Made by a program: the position numbers and the translations under genes. Under the pieces are notes generated by a model, which worked only from the letters and a program-made list of their open reading frames with translations, did not search any database and was not told where the DNA came from. Source: DATAYF01 sp036272735 (lineage in GTDB: Bacteria; Chloroflexota; Ktedonobacteria; Ktedonobacterales; Ktedonobacteraceae). Taken from it: DNA of 5,861 bases. The stretch is taken from contig DATAYF010000290.1 in NCBI GenBank assembly GCA_036272735.1, positions 1 to 5,861 of the forward strand. Direction: 5' to 3'. Positions 1 through 3,731 of this stretch are shown here, in pieces. Position 1 is the stretch's first letter. Every line of letters starts with the position of its first letter.

Positions 1-54
1 GAGTTCGCCGAAGGTCTGTGAGCGCCACTTACGATAGAGAGATTGTGAGGCCAT
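1..54 (-). CDS. dnaX: DNA polymerase III subunit gamma/tau, N-terminal fragment (cut by window edge)
   Basis: DnaX is the clamp-loader ATPase of the replicative polymerase. Only 18 codons are in the window, reading leftward from an ATG at 54: MASQSLYRKWRSQTFGEL. This matches the highly characteristic DnaX start (an aliphatic/aromatic-x-R-K-W-R-x-Q-T/R-F pattern just before the region that leads into the AAA+ core). The frame stays open exactly to base 1. A Shine-Dalgarno-like GGGAG (minus strand, 62-66) lies 7 bases before the ATG, which supports this start. The gene follows the SRP RNA gene, an order known from many Gram-positive bacteria, and this strengthens the call. No convincing promoter of its own is visible. 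A weak TTTAAT (129-134) might be a -10 box, or dnaX may rely on read-through from ffs. The ATPase motifs lie outside the window, so the identification rests on the N-terminus and context. Confidence 0.82.
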   Translation of the reverse strand, partial: MASQSLYRKWRSQTFGEL

Positions 55-131
55 AGAAACACTCCCGCCGATAGTACGACCGTGTGACGGGCCACAAACA
101 AGCCCACTGCTAGCTACTACGAGTACCCATT

Positions 132-156
132 AAAAAGCTCAAAAAGACGCAGAAAA
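132..156 (-). terminator. Possible terminator of the SRP RNA gene (T-tracts after the SRP rod)
   Basis: On the minus strand the basal helix of the SRP RNA (ACCG paired with CGGU) runs directly into TTTTCT, then CTTTTT and CTTTTT. Long paired rods followed by U-tracts can end transcription intrinsically. The tracts are interrupted and the stem is long, so efficiency is uncertain. Read-through would extend into dnaX. Confidence 0.4.
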
Positions 157-316
157 CCGATTTTCGCCCGGTCCTGCCGGTCAGCACAATCAGGCAACCC
201 TGTGTCACCCAGAGAGGCCCATTTACCGTTGCTTCCTCACGGACCTAGCGGGGTTCACAGACATCTGCCGCACAGGACCCAATTGTGCCGACCGACAGGA
301 CCAGAAGAAAACCGGT
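156..316 (-). ncRNA. ffs: Signal recognition particle RNA, bacterial small (4.5S-like) type
   Basis: This is the RNA scaffold of the SRP, which binds Ffh and targets nascent membrane proteins. On the minus strand the conserved apical hairpin reads AGGUCC-GUGA-GGAAGCA (about 230-246). It matches the Ffh-binding domain, with GUGA in place of the usual GGAA tetraloop (237-240). The flanking GUGAACCCC is also typical. The arms 156-190 and 282-316 pair over 35 positions: 29 Watson-Crick, 5 G.U and one mismatch. The irregular pairs are G.U only when read on the minus strand, which fixes the strand. A further inner helix pairs roughly 196-204 with 271-279. No Alu-domain UGUAA motif is seen in the 5' part, so this looks like the small type. 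The exact ends are unknown: transcription probably starts near 347, and the mature RNA or a family-model hit may be shorter (about 190-283). Confidence 0.9.
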
Positions 317-350
317 CCGTCTCGTTCAAACTGTTTTCGTACGAGACGGA
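316..350 (-). repeat. 10-bp inverted repeat (hairpin) at the 5' edge of the SRP RNA transcript
   Basis: TCCGTCTCGT (316-325) and ACGAGACGGA (341-350) are perfect complements around a 15-base loop. With the predicted start near 347, about 7 bp of the stem would form the very 5' end of the ffs primary transcript, ahead of the SRP rod. That could be a leader removed during maturation. Alternatively it could act as a weak terminator for the tyrS-mtnP message, since CCGGTTTTCTT follows on the minus strand, but the T-run is four bases away and interrupted. Confidence 0.6.
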
Positions 351-353
351 TAC

Positions 354-382
354 ATTGTACACTGTGAGCAGTTCTTTGTCAA
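354..382 (-). promoter_or_regulatory. Strong sigma-70-type promoter for the SRP RNA gene
   Basis: On the minus strand TTGACA (377-382) is followed after exactly 17 bases by TACAAT (354-359). This is a perfect -35 and a 5/6 -10, the best promoter match in the window. It predicts a start near 347 and lies directly before ffs, as expected for an abundant stable RNA. The -35 hexamer overlaps the TGA stop codon of mtnP. Confidence 0.85.
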
Positions 383-1254
383 CCAATATATTTTTCAGTA
401 AGCAGGCGGTATTTCTCTTTGGTCTCGGCAGGAATGCGCGCAGGGTCCGTCATGATGGCGGCGTTAAGCGCATGAGCACAGCCACAGGAACATTGCGCCC
501 GATCATCGGGTATCCTCTGCGCGACCGCTTGTAGGATACGCTGAGCATTGGTGACGTTGGCGTTGAGATTGCCCACTACCATTTCAACCGTCACCGACTC
601 GGCGGTTTCATGCCAGCAATCGTAGTCCGTCACACAGGCAATCATGGCGTAACACAACTCGGCCTCACGAGCCAGTTTCGCCTCAGGTAGCGCGGTCATG
701 CCAATCAGGTCCATGTCCAGCTTGCGATACAGCGTCGACTCGGCCTTCGTCGAGAACAGTGGACCCTCCATACACACATACGTGCCGCCCTGGTGCACCG
801 TCACGTCATCAAGCTGGTGCGCTACGTCGTACAGCAACGTATTAAGGGTAGGGCAGGTAGGCTCTGCGAAGGTGCAATGCACGACAATGCCCTGCTCGAA
901 GAAGCTATTGACACGACTTTTCGTGCGATCAAAAAATTGGTCGGGAATAACCAGGTCACACGGGGCCAGTTCTTCGCGCAGGCTGCCAACCGCACTGACG
1001 GAGATGACGTATTCAACACCCAGACTTTTCAACGCCCAGATATTGGCGCGCACAGGAATTTCCGTTGGGTTCAAACGATGCCCACGCCCGTGACGAGGCA
1101 GGAAGGCCATAGACACGCCATCCACCTTGCCAACAGTAATTATGTCACTTGGATCGCCAAACGGGGTAGCTACCCGAACCTCCTCAACCTCGCTCATGCC
1201 CTCCATGCGATACAGTCCACTGCCACCGATAACGCCAATCTTTGCCTGTGGCAT
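379..1254 (-). CDS. mtnP: S-methyl-5'-thioadenosine phosphorylase
   Basis: The enzyme splits 5'-methylthioadenosine, the by-product of polyamine synthesis, with phosphate to give adenine and 5-methylthioribose-1-phosphate. The 291-residue protein is full length for the MTAP branch of the trimeric purine nucleoside phosphorylase family. Visible motifs are the phosphate-binding GGSGLY (10-15), PRHGRGHR (53-60), the VSAVGSL strand (86-92), GGTYVCMEGPLFST (156-169) and MTALPEAKLAREAE (186-199). TDYDCW (209-214) carries the two Asp residues (210, 212) that favour 6-aminopurines over 6-oxopurines, separating MTAP from guanosine/inosine phosphorylases. The C-terminus has C255-S-C-G-C259, resembling the CXC disulfide motif of some thermostable MTAPs. 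The ATG at 1254 has an AGGAGG (1266-1271) 11 bases upstream, a rather long spacer. It begins 38 bases after tyrS with no promoter visible between, so the two are probably co-transcribed. Confidence 0.95.
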   Translation of the reverse strand: MPQAKIGVIGGSGLYRMEGMSEVEEVRVATPFGDPSDIITVGKVDGVSMAFLPRHGRGHRLNPTEIPVRANIWALKSLGVEYVISVSAVGSLREELAPCDLVIPDQFFDRTKSRVNSFFEQGIVVHCTFAEPTCPTLNTLLYDVAHQLDDVTVHQGGTYVCMEGPLFSTKAESTLYRKLDMDLIGMTALPEAKLAREAELCYAMIACVTDYDCWHETAESVTVEMVVGNLNANVTNAQRILQAVAQRIPDDRAQCSCGCAHALNAAIMTDPARIPAETKEKYRLLTEKYIG

Positions 1255-1265
1255 ACGTGCTGATA

Positions 1266-1271
1266 CCTCCT
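1266..1271 (-). promoter_or_regulatory. Ribosome binding site of mtnP
   Basis: A perfect AGGAGG on the minus strand lies 11 bases before the ATG at 1254, inside the short tyrS-mtnP gap. It supports that start and independent translation initiation of the second gene of the pair. Confidence 0.75.
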
Positions 1272-1292
1272 TATAGTGCTTCGCCTGCTCAA

Positions 1293-2528
1293 TTACGCCT
1301 TGATGCGGATATACTGCCGCTTACCAACCTTGAGCACCGCCCCGTCAACGACCGGGATGATGAATTCGCTGTCGGTAATCCGGGTCGCATCACCAGACGC
1401 GCCTTGCGCAAAGAACGATACGCCGCCCTGCCGGATCAACTCACGGGCCTTGTTATTGCTCGCCGCAAGCCCCGCCTCAATCATCACATCAACAATGTTT
1501 TTGGGAGCGCTGAGATGATAGTCGGGCATATCGTTCGGCAATTTGCGTTGCGAAAACTGGCGGATAAAGGCCTCTTCCGCGGCCTGGGCGGCCTGGGCAT
1601 CATGGAACTCAGTCACGATGTCGCGCGCCATACGCAGCTTCACATCACGCGGGTTCAGCGTCCCTTCCGTCATTTTACGCTCGAACTCGTCGAGTTCCTC
1701 GTCGGTCACGTCGGTGAGCGCCTCGAAGTAGGTCCGCATGCATGGATCGGGCAACGACATCAGCTTCCCAAACATATCGTTGGCTGGAGCCGTCATGGCG
1801 ATATAGTTATCGAGCGATTTGCCCATCTTCTTCACACCATCCAGGCCCACAATGAGGTTCATGGTCAAGATTTGCTGCGGCAACTGACCAAAGGTTGGCT
1901 GAAGTTCGCGTCCAACCAATAGATTAAAGGTTTGATCGGTGCCACCAATCTCCACATCGGCACGCAAAGCCACCGAGTCATAGCCCTGCAACAAGGGATA
2001 CATAAATTCAGCCAGATAAACTTCGATACCGCTTTTGTAGCGCTTAGAGAAATCGTCGCGCTCCAGCATCTGCGCGACGGTTTTGTAGCCGAGCAGTTTG
2101 ATGGCGTCAGCAAGCGAAAAGGTGTCGAACCATTCGCTCTGACGGCGCACCTCGGTCTGCTCACGATCAACGATCCTAAAAAACTGATCAAGATAGGTGG
2201 TGGCATTGAAGTTCACCTGCTCAGCGGTCAGTGGCTTGCGTGCCTCCTCGCGACCGCTGGGGTCGCCCAGACGCGCGGTCCAGTCGCCGATGACCACGAC
2301 CGGTTTGTGACCTAAACGCTGAAATTGGCGCAGCTTACGAAAAACGACGGCATGCCCAATCGTCAAATCTGGATGTGTAGGATCAACGCCCAATTTGACG
2401 CGTAATGGTTCCCCTTTATTGCCCTCAAGCAGCAGACGGCGCAGATCCGCCTCTTTCTCGACCAGTGAAACACCCCTCTTTAAAAGGTGATCGATATCCC
2501 CGGTCGTTGGTTGTTGTTTCACCGTCAC
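1293..2528 (-). CDS. tyrS: Tyrosyl-tRNA synthetase
   Basis: This class I aminoacyl-tRNA synthetase charges tRNA-Tyr with tyrosine in the cytoplasm. The 411-residue protein is complete and looks like the second bacterial TyrRS type (TyrZ-like), about 400 residues. The Rossmann catalytic core includes KLGVDPTHPDLTIGHAVVF (45-63), with TIGH as the HIGH motif, and GDWTARLGDPSGR (81-93). The tyrosine site region is QGYDSVALRADVEIGGTDQ (181-199). KMGKS (234-238) stands for the KMSKS loop, with Gly in place of the first Ser. The C-terminal S4-like RNA-binding domain covers about 345-405. The start is a GTG at 2528, chosen because GGGAGG (2538-2543) lies 9 bases upstream; the next in-frame GTG at 2522 is spaced worse. 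The promoter lies in a repeated segment (2558-2602). No T-box leader is visible, because the predicted leader is only about 36 bases. mtnP follows downstream. Confidence 0.97.
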   Translation of the reverse strand: MTVKQQPTTGDIDHLLKRGVSLVEKEADLRRLLLEGNKGEPLRVKLGVDPTHPDLTIGHAVVFRKLRQFQRLGHKPVVVIGDWTARLGDPSGREEARKPLTAEQVNFNATTYLDQFFRIVDREQTEVRRQSEWFDTFSLADAIKLLGYKTVAQMLERDDFSKRYKSGIEVYLAEFMYPLLQGYDSVALRADVEIGGTDQTFNLLVGRELQPTFGQLPQQILTMNLIVGLDGVKKMGKSLDNYIAMTAPANDMFGKLMSLPDPCMRTYFEALTDVTDEELDEFERKMTEGTLNPRDVKLRMARDIVTEFHDAQAAQAAEEAFIRQFSQRKLPNDMPDYHLSAPKNIVDVMIEAGLAASNNKARELIRQGGVSFFAQGASGDATRITDSEFIIPVVDGAVLKVGKRQYIRIKA

Positions 2529-2537
2529 GACACGATT

Positions 2538-2543
2538 CCTCCC
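2538..2543 (-). promoter_or_regulatory. Ribosome binding site deciding the tyrS GTG start
   Basis: GGGAGG on the minus strand ends 9 bases before GTG at 2528. There is no upstream in-frame ATG, and the nearby GTG at 2535 runs into a stop after one codon, so GTG 2528 is the best start. Confidence 0.75.
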
Positions 2544-2557
2544 AGGTTACATTGTAG

Positions 2558-2602
2558 ATGACTCACATGCATTGTAGCAGAACACAGGTCAGGAGTCGAG
2601 AG
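2558..2602. repeat. Direct repeat, copy 1 (tyrS promoter region)
   Basis: This 45-bp segment matches 3330-3374 in the same orientation at 43 of 45 positions; the mismatches are at 2586 and 2588. Weaker similarity continues leftward into the tyrS leader (2529-2543 resembles 3305-3320 allowing a 4-base gap) and a few bases rightward. The two copies bracket the hsp20 unit. Confidence 0.9.
2571..2599 (-). promoter_or_regulatory. Promoter of tyrS (tyrS-mtnP)
   Basis: On the minus strand TCGACT (2594-2599, 4/6 to TTGACA) is separated by 17 bases from TACAAT (2571-2576, 5/6 to TATAAT). The predicted start near 2564 gives a leader of about 36 bases ending in the GGGAGG site. The element sits inside the repeat that recurs at 3330-3374. 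Confidence 0.6.
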
Positions 2603-2605
2603 CGT

Positions 2606-2634
2606 AAAGTTTGATAACAACACTATCAAACTTT
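2606..2634. promoter_or_regulatory. Perfect 11-bp inverted repeat with 7-base spacer, operator-like
   Basis: AAAGTTTGATA (2606-2616) and TATCAAACTTT (2624-2634) are perfect complements separated by ACAACAC. The element lies just upstream of the hsp20 promoter and behind the tyrS promoter, with no T-run following, so an operator is likelier than a terminator. Its layout recalls the HspR-binding HAIR element (CTTGAGT-N7-ACTCAAG), with the same spacer and TTGA core, but it matches only 4 of 7 positions per arm. It is not a CIRCE element, which has a 9-base spacer and a different sequence. The binding protein is unknown. Confidence 0.6.
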
Positions 2635-2661
2635 CTAACAAACTTCTTATACATCGTTTAC

Positions 2662-2689
2662 GTTGTTCTAACAAAATCAGGTATATACT
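2662..2689 (+). promoter_or_regulatory. Probable promoter of hsp20
   Basis: TATACT (2684-2689) is a good -10 box. The -35 is poor: GTTGTT at 2662-2667 with a 16-base spacer is the best candidate, so help from an activator or another sigma factor is possible. The predicted start near 2696 gives a leader of about 88 bases. A second TATACA (2648-2653) has no partner -35. Confidence 0.45.
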
Positions 2690-2714
2690 CTCATCAGAAA
2701 GACAAAGACAAGCC

Positions 2715-2756
2715 TGATCGCATAGAGGCACGCGGACGTATGCCTCTATGCGATCA
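2715..2756 (+). promoter_or_regulatory. Perfect 16-bp hairpin in the hsp20 5' leader
   Basis: Arms 2715-2730 and 2741-2756 (TGATCGCATAGAGGCA and its exact complement) enclose a 10-base loop. In RNA it would form a very stable stem ending 14 bases before the AGGAG ribosome site. No T-run follows, so it is not an obvious terminator. It could protect the 5' end of the message, act in post-transcriptional control, or be a DNA operator. It does not itself cover the ribosome site, so a simple ROSE-type thermometer is not evident. Confidence 0.7.
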
Positions 2757-2769
2757 AATACTGAAGTAA

Positions 2770-2775
2770 AAGGAG
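2770..2775 (+). promoter_or_regulatory. Ribosome binding site deciding the hsp20 start
   Basis: AAGGAG lies 8 bases before ATG 2784. The in-frame ATG at 2748 lies within the right arm of the hairpin and has no such site, so 2784 is chosen. Confidence 0.85.
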
Positions 2776-2783
2776 ATACAACG

Positions 2784-3224
2784 ATGGCAAACATTACGCG
2801 CTACAATCCGTTCAACGAAGCTGTTTCACTGCGTGAAGCTATGGACCGCCTCTTCGAGGACAGCATTCTTTCACCACGTATGACCAGCGTATGGAATAAT
2901 CGTGGCGTGAACAGCAATCTGTACGAAACTCCCGAAGGCTTTACTCTCCAGGTACCAATGGCCGGGGTCAAGTCTGATGATGTGGAAATTACCGTACAGC
3001 AGGACACAGTCAATCTGAAATGGTCAACCCAAACGGAGCTTCCAGAAGGGGCAACATTGCATTGGCAGGGCTTCCAGTCCGGCCAATACCAACAGTCGTT
3101 CACATTGCCAGCACCAATTAATGCGGAAAGTGTTGAGGCTCATTACGATAATGGCATCTTGACGCTGCATTTGCCTAAAGCGGAACACGCCAAAGCCCAT
3201 ACAATTAAAGTTAATGCGAAATAA
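2784..3224 (+). CDS. Small heat-shock protein, Hsp20/alpha-crystallin family
   Basis: Small heat-shock proteins are ATP-independent holdases that form oligomers and bind unfolding proteins in the cytoplasm. This 146-residue protein shows the family order. The N-terminal arm MANITRYNPFNEAVSLREAM (1-20) is followed by the alpha-crystallin domain (about 44-131), with LQVPMAGV (55-62), GQYQQSFTLP (100-109) and a DNGILTLHLPK strand (122-132, the G-x-L signature). A C-terminal IKV (141-143) serves as the I-x-I/V docking motif. The start at ATG 2784 is fixed by AAGGAG 8 bases upstream; an extended in-frame start at 2748 would fall in a leader hairpin. The near-invariant Arg of the GxFxRxFxLP motif (equivalent to human alpha-B R120) is Gln104 here (codon CAG at 3093-3095). 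The gene is a single-gene unit with its own operator-like repeat, leader hairpin and terminator, flanked by direct repeats. Confidence 0.95.
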   Translation: MANITRYNPFNEAVSLREAMDRLFEDSILSPRMTSVWNNRGVNSNLYETPEGFTLQVPMAGVKSDDVEITVQQDTVNLKWSTQTELPEGATLHWQGFQSGQYQQSFTLPAPINAESVEAHYDNGILTLHLPKAEHAKAHTIKVNAK

Positions 3225-3239
3225 ATCAAAGTATTATGC

Positions 3240-3272
3240 AGGAGTGGCCTTGATCAAGGCCACTCCTTTTTT
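3240..3272 (+). terminator. Intrinsic terminator of hsp20
   Basis: A perfect 28-bp palindrome (3240-3267, left arm AGGAGTGGCCTTGA) runs directly into six T bases (3267-3272), 15 bases after the hsp20 stop. It is a textbook Rho-independent terminator for rightward transcription. On the minus strand no T-run follows, so it should not stop leftward transcripts. Confidence 0.95.
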
Positions 3273-3329
3273 ATGCAATACTATTATTCATGCCACTTTT
3301 TTGAGACACGACTCCTCACACAATAATAA

Positions 3330-3374
3330 ATGACTCACATGCATTGTAGCAGAACACTGCTCAGGAGTCGAGAG
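3330..3374. repeat. Direct repeat, copy 2 (orphan tyrS-like promoter)
   Basis: It is identical to 2558-2602 at 43/45 positions. On the minus strand it keeps TCGACT (3366-3371), a 17-base spacer and TACAAT (3343-3348). To its left, 3305-3320 resembles the tyrS ribosome-site region (GAGGAGTCGTGTC on the minus strand), but no reading frame follows: the nearest GTG is stopped after two codons. The second TACAAT of the tyrS leader is not conserved. It therefore looks like a duplicated promoter and leader without its gene. Confidence 0.9.
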
Positions 3375-3396
3375 TTCAGAGTTGGACTACGTCCAC

Positions 3397-3459
3397 TGCC
3401 ACCCTTGCCACCCTTGCCACCCTTGCCACCTTTGCCACCTTTGCCACCTTTGCCACCTT
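3397..3459. repeat. Tandem repeat block A, seven 9-bp units
   Basis: Three copies of TGCCACCCT are followed by four copies of TGCCACCTT, with no other variation. A frame on the plus strand would read as Pro-Pro-Leu repeats and one on the minus strand as Val-Ala-Lys/Arg, but neither has a ribosome site or a recognisable protein. I treat it as a non-coding satellite. It lies in the hsp20-methyltransferase gap, 23 bases after the direct repeat. Confidence 0.9.
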
Positions 3460-3500
3460 GCGTAATCCATCTTGTAGAGCGCGGTTATGGCACTTTTCAA

Positions 3501-3614
3501 TCTGACACCTTGTCTGCCACCTTGTCTGCCACCTTGTCCGACACCTTGTCTGCCACCTTCTGACACCTTGTCCGACACCTTCTGACACCTTGTCGGACAC
3601 CTTCTGACACCTTA
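3501..3614. repeat. Tandem repeat block B, ten units of 12 or 10 bp
   Basis: Units follow TCTGACACCTTG with variants TCTGCCACCTTG, TCCGACACCTTG and TCGGACACCT. The lengths run 12,12,12,12,10,12,10,12,10,12. The 2-base (TG) loss appears in alternate units in the second half, so no reading frame is kept throughout. The unit shares the core GCCACCTT/GACACCTT with block A, suggesting common origin. TGTCCGACA (3569-3577) and TGTCGGACA (3591-3599) form a 9-bp inverted repeat inside the block. Confidence 0.9.
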
Positions 3615-3662
3615 CATAAATCCGATTTCTCTATGTATGCAGGAAACTATTAGAGCGCAACA

Positions 3663-3692
3663 TTTCCAAACGATGTTAAACTAAGGTACAAT
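3663..3692 (+). promoter_or_regulatory. Probable promoter of the methyltransferase/reductase gene
   Basis: TTTCCA (3663-3668, 4/6) is separated by 18 bases from TACAAT (3687-3692, 5/6). The predicted start near 3699 gives a leader of only about 33 bases. That leaves no room for a SAM or cobalamin riboswitch between promoter and gene. Confidence 0.5.
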
Positions 3693-3731
3693 AGACAGAG
3701 ATCACTCTATGCGGCGGGAGAAAATTTTTTT

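Noticed and set aside
1..56. Plus-strand open frame ending at 56
   Set aside because: The short readable stretch on the plus strand is explained by the dnaX N-terminus on the opposite strand.
202..534. Open frame of 110 codons on the plus strand
   Set aside because: It runs antisense through the SRP RNA, its promoter and the end of mtnP, has no ribosome site and resembles no protein family.
2606..2634. CIRCE element upstream of hsp20
   Set aside because: CIRCE is TTAGCACTC-N9-GAGTGCTAA; neither the sequence nor the spacer matches.
2748..2783. Twelve-codon N-terminal extension of hsp20
   Set aside because: The ATG at 2748 lies in the leader hairpin with no ribosome site, while ATG 2784 has AAGGAG at good spacing and the usual family start.
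2544..2783. T-box leader for tyrS
   Set aside because: The predicted tyrS leader is only about 36 bases and shows no T-box sequence (TGGNACCGCG) or specifier structure.
2525..2794. Minus-strand frame of 89 codons across the tyrS-hsp20 gap
   Set aside because: It covers both promoters, the inverted repeats and the hsp20 start, and has no ribosome site, so it is chance.
3330..3563. Plus-strand frame encoding Pro-Pro-Leu repeats
   Set aside because: It starts inside the direct repeat without a ribosome site, and its bulk is the 9-bp tandem repeat. The 12/10-bp unit lengths of block B break the frame, which argues against selection for protein.
3376..3600. Minus-strand frames with Val-Ala-Lys/Arg or Gly-rich repeats
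   Set aside because: They are mirror translations of the same tandem repeats, with no ribosome site and no recognisable domain.
3397..3614. CRISPR array
   Set aside because: The units are 9-12 bp and contiguous, with no 28-37 bp repeats or unique spacers and no cas genes.
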